Shown one piece after another: positions 46,091-54,582 of a stretch of 64,000 nt of DNA. Both the position numbers and the translations under genes were made by a program. The stretch spans positions 62,001 to 126,000 of the forward strand of contig JADGEQ010000007.1 of NCBI GenBank assembly GCA_016744295.1. Direction: 5' to 3'. The DNA is from Desulfobacteraceae bacterium (GTDB taxonomy: Bacteria > Desulfobacterota > Desulfobacteria > Desulfobacterales > Desulfobacteraceae). How positions within the stretch are numbered: the stretch's first letter is position 1; the number at the start of each line of letters is the position of its first letter. Below the pieces are notes generated by a model, which was given only the letters and a program-made list of their open reading frames with translations, made no database searches and had not been told where the DNA came from.

Positions 46091-47284
46091 ATGGAAAACA
46101 AAACAAAAATCATGGTTGTTGATGATGAACTTGGAATTTGTAAAAATGTTGAAAAGATTCTTACAAAAAATAATTATGAAGTGATCCATACCCAAAGTGC
46201 CAGCCAAGCCCTTGAGATGATGAAAAATGACACCTTTTCCCTCCTTATTTCAGATATTGTCATGCCGGAAATGAACGGCCTGGAACTGCTCAAACAGGTT
46301 GCAAAAGAGGTGCCCGATATTAAAACCGTCATGATGACAGGATATGCATCCACCAACACTGCTGTAAAAGCGATTCGCCTGGGAGCTCTTGATTATATTC
46401 CCAAACCCTTTACACCCGATGAATTACGAACAACTGTAACCAAGGCCCTATTGGGTGAATTTCAGAAAACCATTATCACAGATGAAGAAAGAGATGCCAT
46501 TGAAGTGATGGATATCGACATAGACTTTGGCTCTGATGCGGCCAGCAATCTTATAAAAACCGAAGCCGAACCTGTTTTAAAAAAGGCAGAATCAACAGAA
46601 GAATTTTTCTGTAATGTTGGCAATATGACCTGTGACGTCATGGAAAAACTGGGTACTACCTGTAAAACAGGGGTCAAAAAAAATTATTGCCCAAAACTCA
46701 AAGCTCTGGCAAAAAAGCAGGCAAAAAAAGCAATCCAATTTAATCCCAAAACCATGATCGGAATCGATCAGCCCTTTGATTATGATGAAGTAGTTGCAAT
46801 CACCGGCCCGGAGTATGTTAAGTATATGGACAGAGACGGTTTTGCTTTTCTTCCCTACGAAGAACTGAAAAAAGTCGACCCCCTGAAAACAAAACAGACC
46901 ACAATGACTGCCTCCTTGCAGAAAAATATCCTCGTGGTGGATGATGAAGTTTCCGTCAACAACAATATCCGCAAAATTCTTGGGAAAAACGGGTTCCAGG
47001 TAGATCAGGCAGTAACAAAGGAGGAGGCAATTGAAAAAATAAATCAACACCCCTATAGACTTGTTCTTCTGGATTTAAGAATGCCAGGGGTCTCAGGTTT
47101 GGAACTTCTCAGGGCTATTTCCCAGGCGCAACCCTTTGCGAGGATTATCATCATCACGGGTTACGCCAGCATTGAGACTGCCATTGAGACAACAAGAATC
47201 GGTGCCGTGGATTATCTGCCCAAACCCTTCACACCCGATGAATTGAGAAATGTTGCTGAAAAGGCCTATATGCTAGCTGCATAA
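46091..47284 (+). CDS. Two-receiver response regulator with Cys-containing linker
   Basis: A 397-residue protein with two receiver domains (about residues 6-120 with Asp55 in ISDIVMPEMNG, and about 280-395 with Asp328 in LLDLRMPGVSG), both ending in the same DYLPKPFTPDELR type motif. The 150-residue middle region has four Cys (174, 181, 191, 200) and a Lys-rich helix, then a small domain (YDEVVAITGPEYVKYMDRDG). No output domain is present. The Cys could bind a metal or Fe-S cluster. Expressed from the sigma-54 promoter at 46015 and ended by a strong terminator. Confidence 0.85.
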   Translation: MENKTKIMVVDDELGICKNVEKILTKNNYEVIHTQSASQALEMMKNDTFSLLISDIVMPEMNGLELLKQVAKEVPDIKTVMMTGYASTNTAVKAIRLGALDYIPKPFTPDELRTTVTKALLGEFQKTIITDEERDAIEVMDIDIDFGSDAASNLIKTEAEPVLKKAESTEEFFCNVGNMTCDVMEKLGTTCKTGVKKNYCPKLKALAKKQAKKAIQFNPKTMIGIDQPFDYDEVVAITGPEYVKYMDRDGFAFLPYEELKKVDPLKTKQTTMTASLQKNILVVDDEVSVNNNIRKILGKNGFQVDQAVTKEEAIEKINQHPYRLVLLDLRMPGVSGLELLRAISQAQPFARIIIITGYASIETAIETTRIGAVDYLPKPFTPDELRNVAEKAYMLAA

Positions 47285-47302
47285 TTATTTGTATACATCC
47301 CC

Positions 47303-47349
47303 CTGTGTTGACCAATGTCGAAAAGGCTAGGTCAACACAGTTTTTTTTT
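47303..47349 (+). terminator. Strong intrinsic terminator
   Basis: A perfect 11-base stem (CTGTGTTGACC at 47303-47313, GGTCAACACAG at 47330-47340) is followed by nine T, ending the transcript of the two-receiver regulator gene. Confidence 0.92.
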
Positions 47350-47372
47350 GACGCGATCCCAAGAAACCAACA

Positions 47373-47421
47373 TATGCTGGAAGAAAATTTGCTGTTAGTG
47401 TCCCAATCTCCATGAATTTGT
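47373..47421. repeat. Direct-repeat copy B of a ~49-base sequence
   Basis: This stretch is about 80% identical to 51149-51196, in the same orientation. The identical core AATCTCCATGAATTTGT lies at the right end. The copies flank the selenium operon. No gene is seen between the terminator and 47520. Confidence 0.6.
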
Positions 47422-47519
47422 CACCCTTGTATCAAACCACTCTTTGAACTTGTCAAGGATAGAAACTCCTTTGTATATGCCCTCCCCTTGCACAGGCGGC
47501 CAAAATTTAAGGCATGACT

Positions 47520-47759
47520 TTAGGACAGACAGCGCCTTCCGGCTTCTTCTTCGAGCTCCTTTAAAAGTTTCGCCAGATCAAGGCTGTATTTTTGGGAAGC
47601 CTGTTCAAGGGACTCAAAAAGCGCATTACAGCAGATACATTCTCCGGCAAGGCTGTCCCAGCGTTTAAAAACTGCCTGGGTGGATTCCCACCGGGCCACA
47701 ATATCCAGAATTATCATTTCAGGATGGATACTGTTTTCAAAAAATTTTTGCTTCGACAT
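47520..47759 (-). CDS. DUF1858-like small redox protein (divergent)
   Basis: A 79-residue protein starting at an ATG five bases after AAGGA, overlapping the dehydratase gene end. The pattern HPEMIILDIVARWESTQAVFK...CICC...SLEQASQKYSLDLAKLLKEL matches the DUF1858 (hybrid-cluster-associated disulfide) fold, with CICC in place of the usual CxxC. Such proteins may carry a redox-active Cys pair. Last gene of the selenium/sulfur operon. Confidence 0.65.
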   Translation of the reverse strand: MSKQKFFENSIHPEMIILDIVARWESTQAVFKRWDSLAGECICCNALFESLEQASQKYSLDLAKLLKELEEEAGRRCLS

Positions 47760-48651
47760 GGGCATCCTTTTTTGGGTCCCTAGGGCAAATCCCTAAATCC
47801 TCCAGGGTCTGAGCCAATGCCCGGGGAATCTGCCGGATAATCTCCATCACCTGGGAAGCCGGGGTGGGACAGGCATAAATCCCTGCAAGGCGGTTAGTAA
47901 CAGCTGCAATTTTTGCTGCCGTTGGAATGGAAAATCCTGCTTCTAGGAGAATACATACAATCCCAGTAAGGGTATCTCCGGTGCCACCCATGGCCTCCAT
48001 GGCTTCAGCACAGGGCTGGGAGATATGATCAAGGATTTTTCCGTTGCAGACCACATAATCCGTGGAACCCTTGACCATCAGATGCTGTGCCGCATTTCCA
48101 TGTTCCTGGGCCCGGGAAATGAGATCCGGGACCTGGTTGTCATGGTGGAGAATAAACCCCCTGGTGTAAAAGGGATGGGGTGCTGTTTCATCGGCCAGAA
48201 ATGCAAGTTCCCCCACATCCGGGGTGAACAGATCATAGGCCCCGGCCTGGCCGCTCATCTTGGCCGCATACATAAAGCCTGCGTCTGCAATGAGAATCGG
48301 GCGGTTTTCCATGGCCTCCACGGCAAACATCACCCGGTTGTGCCAGTCCACATCGGGCTGGAGATAATGAAAGACAAGCGATTTCAACTCCATATGGGGC
48401 AGGGTCTGGGTCAAATCCTGATAGAGAGTACGGCTTCCCTGGCCCCGCCCAATATCTCCTACCAGAAACCCTTTAATATCCGTTTGGCCCAAAACCTTTC
48501 CAGCCATGAGGGCAGCGCCCATCAAAGCCGGTGTTCCCCTGTTGACAGGAACCCTTATTCCCTTGATAACAATGGCATCATCTTCCAGGTGAATCCTGCC
48601 CCAGGTCATAGGAAAGGACTCGTCCGGAACTGTTCCGACTATTCCAAGCAT
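47737..48651 (-). CDS. NAD(P)H-hydrate dehydratase-related protein (YjeF C-terminal/sugar kinase fold)
   Basis: A 304-residue protein with the ribokinase-like fold of ADP/ATP-dependent NAD(P)H-hydrate dehydratases: the ADAGFMYAAKM and LFTPDVGELAFLAD segments and the GGTGDTLTGI phosphate-binding/catalytic loop. Stand-alone here, without the epimerase half. It repairs hydrated NAD(P)H in known cases; within a selenium/sulfur-carrier operon it may have another substrate. Overlaps neighbours on both sides (13 bases with DUF3343, 23 with DUF1858). Confidence 0.75.
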   Translation of the reverse strand: MLGIVGTVPDESFPMTWGRIHLEDDAIVIKGIRVPVNRGTPALMGAALMAGKVLGQTDIKGFLVGDIGRGQGSRTLYQDLTQTLPHMELKSLVFHYLQPDVDWHNRVMFAVEAMENRPILIADAGFMYAAKMSGQAGAYDLFTPDVGELAFLADETAPHPFYTRGFILHHDNQVPDLISRAQEHGNAAQHLMVKGSTDYVVCNGKILDHISQPCAEAMEAMGGTGDTLTGIVCILLEAGFSIPTAAKIAAVTNRLAGIYACPTPASQVMEIIRQIPRALAQTLEDLGICPRDPKKDAHVEAKIF

Positions 48652-49190
48652 TGGCGAATCATCTCCTTATGGGCAAGTTCAAGGGCATATCCGCAAAGTG
48701 TGTGCCCAATTTCCCCGGCCCTAGGGGCTTCATCAAGATGCTGCCCCACCATTTTTCGGGCCAGGTAGGGCACGTCGGGACACCCGCCGCCGGATACATT
48801 GACAATACACTTTGTCCTCTTGTCGATGGTCAGTTTCATGTTGGCAGCCCTGACCATGAGATAATCTCCAAAATCCTTTGTATGAAAAAGGTCAACAGGC
48901 TTCAGCAGAGGATGGGTGACAGGAACCATCTCCAGGGGGGGGAGTCCGGCGCGGCTTAACTGCCTTAGGAGAACCAGTTTTTCAATAAGGGGAAACTGTA
49001 TAACAAGATCGCACCCGCTTTGAATCCCCGGGGGCGGTCCCATCACCCGTACCTGCCATCCCTTTGATTTTAAAAAATTTTCCGCCTGTATCACCTCGCT
49101 TGTGTTTTCAAAAACAAGGATCCCCTGGTCTTCCTTGGAAACCAGGGGACGGGATATTTTCTTTTTTTTTAAAAAATTAAAACCAAACAT
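48639..49190 (-). CDS. DUF3343-containing protein, putative Se/S carrier
   Basis: A 183-residue protein. The N-terminal 30-100 region (ILVFENTSEVIQAENFLKSKG, PPGIQSGCDLVIQF) fits the DUF3343 putative Se/S carrier family; the rest (RTKCIVNVSGGGCPDVPYLARKM, CGYALELAHKEM) is a Cys-containing extension that I cannot assign. Five bases separate it from the TusA-like gene. Together with YedE and TusA this marks a selenium or sulfur trafficking operon. Confidence 0.7.
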   Translation of the reverse strand: MFGFNFLKKKKISRPLVSKEDQGILVFENTSEVIQAENFLKSKGWQVRVMGPPPGIQSGCDLVIQFPLIEKLVLLRQLSRAGLPPLEMVPVTHPLLKPVDLFHTKDFGDYLMVRAANMKLTIDKRTKCIVNVSGGGCPDVPYLARKMVGQHLDEAPRAGEIGHTLCGYALELAHKEMIRQCLE

Positions 49191-49196
49191 CCCGAT

Positions 49197-49412
49197 CTAT
49201 CCTTTGATGATAATCCTGGATTCATCTCCATCTTTCTTAATTTGTCCGATTGTCCAGCCCTGACTCTCAGCTGCCCTGGTCACATTTTCCCTGGAGGCTT
49301 CATTGTCCACCAGGATCTGGATCTCATTTTCCGTCCCGGATTTTATTTCATCCAGGGTCATCAATACCGGCTGGGGGCAGGAAAGTCCCCTTGCATCAAT
49401 TATTTTGCTCAT
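49197..49412 (-). CDS. TusA/YedF-like sulfurtransferase
   Basis: A 71-residue TusA-fold protein with the signature DARGLSCPQPVL; the Cys in CPxP is the persulfide/selenide-carrying residue. With a YedE transporter upstream, this fits the YedF-type selenium-associated proteins, although it lacks a C-terminal DsrE-like extension. A sulfur role cannot be excluded. Confidence 0.9.
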   Translation of the reverse strand: MSKIIDARGLSCPQPVLMTLDEIKSGTENEIQILVDNEASRENVTRAAESQGWTIGQIKKDGDESRIIIKG

Positions 49413-49443
49413 CTGTCTTCCTTATCACTTTATATTATAACAA

Positions 49444-50535
49444 TCAGGCGGAAATCTTTTTTTTCATGGCAAATCCGATAAACAGGCAAACGGCAAACCC
49501 GACCACTACTGCGGCAATGCCATGGGGGCCAACGCCTTTGGGGGAGCTTGCCAGGCCAAAATTATGGGCAAAGCCTGCTCCCACAATCATCCCCATGACA
49601 AATATTGCCGCGTCGGTATCCCCTTCACCTGCAAGGAAAAGCTGACGTCCGGGGCAACCCCCGGCCAGGGCAAAGGCCAGGCCGGCCAGAGCCATGCCCA
49701 AAAAGTTCCATACATGCGCGGTATGGGCCACTGGCTGACCGACAAATCCCGGATGAAACTGACCCAAAATCAGGTTGGCAATCAAGGCAAAAAAGACCAG
49801 GGCCAGAAAACCGCTCAAAAGATGGGTCTGGCCAAAAAGAATCAGGTCCCTTAAAGCACCCATGGTGCAAAACCTGCTGCGCTGGGCAATAAATCCAATT
49901 CCCAGGCCAATCACGATAGAGATGAGGATAGGGGCGTGCATGGCACCCGGTCCTTTGAGGCTGTAAAACAGAACCCCGGTTTTATTCTCTCCATCTGCCT
50001 GGGGAAAAATGAGCATGAGCACCAAAAATCCTACCATGATCAGGGGAAGAATCCATCCGGCCGCAGTATTTGTAGACTGGGACCGGCCCAGATTATACCC
50101 ATTTTTTAAAAACAACACCCCCATATAGATGCCCGATGCCAGACCCAGCAGTCCCACAATGGCGTTCCAGTCCCCTCCGGCCAGGCGCAATACTGCCCGC
50201 CAGGGGCAACCCAAAAATACAAGGGCACCGATCATGGCAAATATACCCAAAACAAACCGGACAATGGGTGCTGACCCGCAACGGGGTTTAAATTCTTTAA
50301 AGCTATAGGCCGCCACCAGGGAGCCCAGAACAAATCCAATGATTTCCGGACGCATATACTGCACTACGCCGGCCCGGTGCAACCCGATGGCACCTGCAAT
50401 GTCACGTTCAAAACAGGCAACGCAGATTCCCATGTTCCCGGGATTTCCCAATTTTTGTAACACCGCTGCAAGAATACCGATAACAGCTCCCACTAAAATG
50501 ATTCCCCATCGGGTGGAAAAAAAATTTTTACCCAT
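49444..50535 (-). CDS. yedE: YedE-family putative selenium (or sulfur) transporter
   Basis: A 363-residue membrane protein with about ten helices and family Cys motifs: NMGICVACFERD, FLGCPWRAVLRL, RSRFCTMGALRD and AGGCPGRQLFLAGEG. YeeE/YedE proteins take up thiosulfate or selenium species; the version linked with TusA/YedF and DUF3343 belongs to the selenium-associated group. First gene of the minus-strand operon ending at 47520. Presence of two selenoprotein genes at 54.1 and 60.3 kb supports the selenium reading. Confidence 0.85.
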   Translation of the reverse strand: MGKNFFSTRWGIILVGAVIGILAAVLQKLGNPGNMGICVACFERDIAGAIGLHRAGVVQYMRPEIIGFVLGSLVAAYSFKEFKPRCGSAPIVRFVLGIFAMIGALVFLGCPWRAVLRLAGGDWNAIVGLLGLASGIYMGVLFLKNGYNLGRSQSTNTAAGWILPLIMVGFLVLMLIFPQADGENKTGVLFYSLKGPGAMHAPILISIVIGLGIGFIAQRSRFCTMGALRDLILFGQTHLLSGFLALVFFALIANLILGQFHPGFVGQPVAHTAHVWNFLGMALAGLAFALAGGCPGRQLFLAGEGDTDAAIFVMGMIVGAGFAHNFGLASSPKGVGPHGIAAVVVGFAVCLFIGFAMKKKISA

Positions 50536-51170
50536 GAATACTCAACCTCCTCAGATTTCAGCAATTAGTATTATTTCAATTCAAATAATGGTTCTGGGTG
50601 GTTTCATGCCATGCATTATCAGCAAAATCCAATTGATTATCAGAATATATATTTTCAAAGTTATAGACATCCTCTATGTTTGGCAGGGCCGAAGGTTACC
50701 TCCTATATTTTTTTATGCGAGGGTCTTGGCCAACGCCAGTAAAAATTATAGGGACCCTCTAATTTGGGTAAGGGTCACCCGAACAAAATAATTGTGCAGA
50801 GAGTTGTGGACATGACAACTAATTTTGGTCGGTTCGCCGTGGCGAAGCATTTTAGGACAGGTTGTTACAGACCCTGGTGGACGTAAGGTTAAGTGGCGAG
50901 AATTGTTTGAGCGCAGGGAATTTTTCCGCCACAAATGCAATCCAGCATAAACCCTGTCGGCCTATCCAGCGACAGAAAGGCACACGACCGGAATGGGTAT
51001 AAGGCTGTTTATTAAAAAATCTACATGCGATTGCCCTGCCCCCCCACCATTACTGAGAAGCCCTCCCCAAGTAACAAAACCCTCGATCATTAATCCAGTT
51101 GTCAGATATCCTAGGATTATCTTCAATACACTTTTTGTTACCCGTGATTATGCCGGAAGAGGATTTGTGG
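50536..51170. other. 635-base stretch without a clear gene
   Basis: Only short frames occur here, none with a ribosome-binding site and a convincing product. The yedE promoter should lie at its left end on the minus strand. The right end contains a ~48-base direct repeat shared with 47373. Base use around 50750-51000 is more GC-rich than usual for a spacer, so it may be debris of a lost gene or mobile element. Confidence 0.4.
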
Positions 51171-51196
51171 CTAGTGACCAATCTCCATGAATTTGT
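51149..51196. repeat. Direct-repeat copy A of a ~49-base sequence
   Basis: About 80% identical, with one gap, to 47373-47421 in the same orientation. Its right half encodes the last codons (FMEIGH) and stop of the minus-strand PBP-activator gene. Confidence 0.6.
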
Positions 51197-52949
51197 TTTT
51201 TTTGACAGTGATCAAAAATAATTTTTTGTGGGCGCTGCCGGTTTTATCAAAAATTGTGTTGCCGGTCACCCCTTCAAAAAAAGACTCCTGGAGTGCATTT
51301 TTCACCCCTTCCCTTGAGTCGACACCCTCATCCATGGCAGCTATAAACAGAATATTAGCTGTGTCATAGGCAACGGCCTCAAGAAAACCGGGCTGACTTT
51401 CATACAGTTCCTGGAATCTTTTTTCAAACCCGGCTGTGATGGGGTTTTTACTATTTCCCAAATATCCATCTGAAATCACAGCATTTTTATTATAGCCTTT
51501 TGCACCGGTTAAAAGGCTCTCCTGGTGCCAGAGATTGGTTCCGAGAAGCACCATGCCGGTGGCATCATTAAAGGCAAGCTGGGGAAGAATCAAGTTGATC
51601 CGTGACACAGAGTCCGGGATAAAAAGGGCCTGAAAATCAATTTCGATTCTATCCTCACCGGGGGTGACCGCCCCCCGGGAAGGGGGTTGTAATCTTTCAT
51701 TTGCTTCCGGATCAACAGGCGCTTCACGAGACAAATCCAAGATCCCAAAGTCATTTTCCCCGGTTACAGCTTCACTTTCCACTGGCATTTCCGGGATTAA
51801 AAATTCAGGTATGGGATAAAATTCTCCGGTGAGTTTTTGAATGGGTGCTGCAAAATCGGTATTCTTCCCATCATAGGATTCAACCCCGACAACCTCCCCC
51901 TTAAATTCTTCCACAACATCCCAGAATAATTTCATATACCGTTTCCCATACCGCTCATTGGGATACAGAATGGCAACCTTTTTGAGACCAAGCTCCATGA
52001 AAATGTAAGATGCCAATGATCGAACCTGCATTTCAGGGGTGATGAAATTGGAAAAAAGATAATCACCCTGGAGGGGAAAATCGCTTTTCTGGGTCAAGGC
52101 GATCAAGGGAATACCCAATTTTTCAGCCCGGATCCCGGCCGTCTGGGTGGTCAGCATAGGGCCTAAAATCCCCACTACCTTTTCCCTATTCAGTTCATCA
52201 ACACATTGGGCTGCCCTTTCCGGATTTGACTGGGTATCCTTTATGATCACGTAAAAATTTTGATCATAGCGCTTTGACAGATCCTGAACTGCCAACTGGA
52301 TTCCCTGCAAAGCCCGTTGCCCGAAAGCCCTGTATTTACCCGATAACGGCAGTAGGCATCCAATGGTATCTGTTTTAAAGGTTGCCAATTTCATGGCAGC
52401 TAATAAATCTTGGGCATCTTGGGCATAGGCATGGTCAGGATAGGTATCGATAAACGCCACCAACTCCTTTACCGCTTCTGAATAATTATTTTTTGCTGCA
52501 TGGTTTAATCCAAGCCAATACAGCAAAAGTGACCTGGGAATGCTTAAATTCTTGATCTGAATAAACTCTTCAATCACATGGGGGTCGGTTTTGGCAAGCA
52601 CCTTTTCAATGCCGGATAAAATTTCTTGCCTGTCAATGGTTTCTTCCATGCCAGTGGATTCTTCCATGGGTTCAGATAGAGCCAAAGCCTGGTTGTACAC
52701 AAACAAAGCGTCCTGATTATTATTCTGGGCGGAAAATTTCTCCGCTTCCGCCATGAGAATCCGGGTCAATGTAAACGTTTTTGCAGGCTTCTCAGGAGCA
52801 GGCTTTTCAGGAACAGGCATTTCCTCTCCAGGAACAGGGGGCTCCGGATGTTTGATCGGCATTTTTGCACATCCCCAAAGAGAGGCAATGATAGCCATGG
52901 CCAAAAGGCAGCAGATTCTATCCTGGATAGTGATTGATTTGTTTTTCAT
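51171..52949 (-). CDS. Penicillin-binding protein activator / LppC-like lipoprotein
   Basis: A 592-residue lipoprotein (signal ending in IASLWGC, Pro/Glu-rich tether after it). A TPR-like helical part (about residues 60-190) precedes a periplasmic binding-protein type I fold (from about 200: IGCLLPLSGKYRAFGQRALQGIQL, GILGPMLTTQTAGIRAEKLGIPLI). This is the LpoA/YraM plan, an outer-membrane activator of PBP1-type synthases, or a related branched-chain amino acid-type binding protein. An unusual 80-residue Pro/Glu-rich insert occurs near residue 375. Confidence 0.82.
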   Translation of the reverse strand: MKNKSITIQDRICCLLAMAIIASLWGCAKMPIKHPEPPVPGEEMPVPEKPAPEKPAKTFTLTRILMAEAEKFSAQNNNQDALFVYNQALALSEPMEESTGMEETIDRQEILSGIEKVLAKTDPHVIEEFIQIKNLSIPRSLLLYWLGLNHAAKNNYSEAVKELVAFIDTYPDHAYAQDAQDLLAAMKLATFKTDTIGCLLPLSGKYRAFGQRALQGIQLAVQDLSKRYDQNFYVIIKDTQSNPERAAQCVDELNREKVVGILGPMLTTQTAGIRAEKLGIPLIALTQKSDFPLQGDYLFSNFITPEMQVRSLASYIFMELGLKKVAILYPNERYGKRYMKLFWDVVEEFKGEVVGVESYDGKNTDFAAPIQKLTGEFYPIPEFLIPEMPVESEAVTGENDFGILDLSREAPVDPEANERLQPPSRGAVTPGEDRIEIDFQALFIPDSVSRINLILPQLAFNDATGMVLLGTNLWHQESLLTGAKGYNKNAVISDGYLGNSKNPITAGFEKRFQELYESQPGFLEAVAYDTANILFIAAMDEGVDSREGVKNALQESFFEGVTGNTIFDKTGSAHKKLFLITVKKNKFMEIGH

Positions 52950-53039
52950 TATATTTCGCTAATATTTATTGGTTATTGGTGCCTGGTAAACCCAATGCAT
53001 CCCTATTTTCAAATTGCTGACTATATGAAAAATAAAAAA

Positions 53040-53951
53040 TTATGTCAAAAATTCTTTTATCAACTCAATGGCCGAATCGATTTGTGACGGTTCAAGCCAT
53101 ATTAAACCCGGTTCTTTGTTAAACCAGGTGAATTGTCGTTTGGCATATCGGCGGGTATCCCTTTTCAAAAGCCGAATTGCTTCATCAAAATCAACTTCTT
53201 TTTTTAAAAACATCCCCATATGTCTGTATCCTATGGACTGCATGGATTTCAGATCCAGTGAGTATCCTTTGTCGACCAAAGAATTAACTTCATTGAGCAA
53301 TCCCTGATCAATCATCATATCCACTCGCCGGTTGATCCTTTCATATAATTTTTTCCGATCCATACAAAGACCAATGGTAAGACTTTTATATTTAAAATCT
53401 TTAAAATCATGACCCTTTTGTTTAATTGAAATAGGCTGTCCCGTTGTTTTAAAAACTTCAAGAGCCCGGATCAGCCGAAAACTGTCGTTGGGGTGAATCT
53501 TTTGGGCGGCAACAGGGTCACACGCCTTTAATTGCCCATGGAGAAACAAATTACCCTTTTCTTTTTGCAAACAGGTCAAGGTTGCCAGGGTTTTTTCACA
53601 GACAGGGTGGGATCGAAATAGCCCATATAACAACGCCCTGATATAAAGGCCGGTTCCCCCTGCAATTATGGGCAGCCTATCCTTATTATAAAGGGTTTCA
53701 ATTACCTGGCCTGCCTGGGTGGCATAAAGTCCTGCATCAAACGCCTCTTTGGGGTCCAAAAAGTCAACCAGATGGTGGGGAGCCATTTTTAATTCATCCG
53801 AATCTGGCTTGGCCGTGCCAATGTCCATGTATTTATATATCTGCATGGAATCCGCCCCGATTATTTCCCCGTTAAAATGACGGGCAATTGCAATTGAAAA
53901 ACTGGTCTTCCCTATTCCGGTGGGCCCACAGATGGTGATAATTTTTTTCAT
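53040..53951 (-). CDS. miaA: tRNA dimethylallyltransferase
   Basis: A 303-residue MiaA, which adds an isoprenyl group to A37 of tRNAs that read UNN codons. Motifs: P-loop CGPTGIGKTSFSIA, GADSMQIYKYMDIGTAKP, AGGTGLYI, and the C-terminal RRDTRRYAKRQFTWF stretch. I start it at MKKIITICGP (53951); an upstream TTG (53981) is unlikely. It faces away from the Hdr-like operon. Confidence 0.93.
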   Translation of the reverse strand: MKKIITICGPTGIGKTSFSIAIARHFNGEIIGADSMQIYKYMDIGTAKPDSDELKMAPHHLVDFLDPKEAFDAGLYATQAGQVIETLYNKDRLPIIAGGTGLYIRALLYGLFRSHPVCEKTLATLTCLQKEKGNLFLHGQLKACDPVAAQKIHPNDSFRLIRALEVFKTTGQPISIKQKGHDFKDFKYKSLTIGLCMDRKKLYERINRRVDMMIDQGLLNEVNSLVDKGYSLDLKSMQSIGYRHMGMFLKKEVDFDEAIRLLKRDTRRYAKRQFTWFNKEPGLIWLEPSQIDSAIELIKEFLT

Positions 53952-53987
53952 TCTAATGTGTATAATTAACCTTTTGTTCAAAAATAG

Positions 53988-54017
53988 TTGACAAGATTTG
54001 GCAGAAAGCTTTATAAC
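53988..54017 (+). promoter_or_regulatory. Sigma-70 promoter of the Hdr/Nuo/Flx operon
   Basis: TTGACA (53988-53993), 18 bases, TATAAC (54012-54017). This leaves a leader of about 115 AT-rich bases before the first ATG at 54142. It faces away from miaA. Confidence 0.75.
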
Positions 54018-54141
54018 ATAGTTTTTTCAGTAATAAAAATTAGTAAAAATTAATAAAAAAAATATGTTACATAAACATTGATTGAAATAATAAAAAAATC
54101 TAAATTTGATTTTTTATGATTAAAAACAGGAGATAACACTG

Positions 54142-54528
54142 ATGAGCTCTGAAAAAATCGGATCTGTGGTGGTGATTGGCGGAGGTATATCCGGCATGCT
54201 ATCAGCACTTGATCTTGCAAATTCCGGGTATTATGTCTATTTGGTGGAAAAAAGTCCGTCCATTGGGGGTGTCATGTCACAACTTGACAAGACATTTCCA
54301 ACTAATGACTGTGCAATGTGAATTATTTCACCCACACTGGTCGAGGTCGGCCGGCATTTAAACATTGAATTGGTAACCTATTCAGACATTGAATCCATTG
54401 AAGGTACTGCTGGAAACTTCAAGGTACGAATCAAAAAACGAGCTCGCAGTATTAAAACAGATCTGTGCACGGGATGCGGAGCTTGCGTCGAGAATTGTCC
54501 TGTAACCCAACAGACTACTGCAGCTTAA
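54142..54528 (+). CDS. hdrA: Selenoprotein: stand-alone N-terminal part of HdrA
   Basis: A 128-residue protein read through an in-frame UGA at 54319-54321. Residues 8-45 are an FAD/NAD-binding Rossmann start ([28 protein letters not shown]). Then TNDCAMU (Cys57, Sec60) and [12 protein letters not shown] match HdrA, where position 60 is usually Cys. Residues 109-119 are [11 protein letters not shown], a 4Fe-4S motif. The protein then stops after TQQTTAA, where full HdrA continues for more than 500 residues. A hairpin suited to selenocysteine insertion follows the UGA. Its missing remainder is found in the first HdrA module of the protein at 57029. First gene of the operon. The UGA is not likely a mutation, since downstream sequence stays fully HdrA-like. 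Confidence 0.9.
54337..54354 (+). promoter_or_regulatory. SECIS-like hairpin for Sec60 of the HdrA fragment
   Basis: Seven base pairs (CUGGUCG with CGGCCGG, two G-U pairs) close the four-base loop AGGU, which starts 22 bases after the UGA. A short stem with a G-containing apical loop at this distance is the bacterial selenocysteine insertion signal; the AGGU loop resembles that of E. coli fdhF. Confidence 0.75.
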
Positions 54529-54582
54529 ACAAGCAGTAACATTGTTGATTACAGAGGAGAACTACAGCAAGGAGAATAACAA

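Noticed and set aside
50746..51190. Remnant of an ISL3-type transposase
   Set aside because: A few residues (FFRHKCNP) looked similar to a zinc-finger segment, but the frame has stops and no other transposase motif; too weak to call.
54142..54528. HdrA fragment as a pseudogene killed by a stop codon
   Set aside because: The stop is UGA at a known Cys/Sec position, the downstream codons stay conserved, a SECIS-like hairpin follows, and a second case occurs in the same operon.
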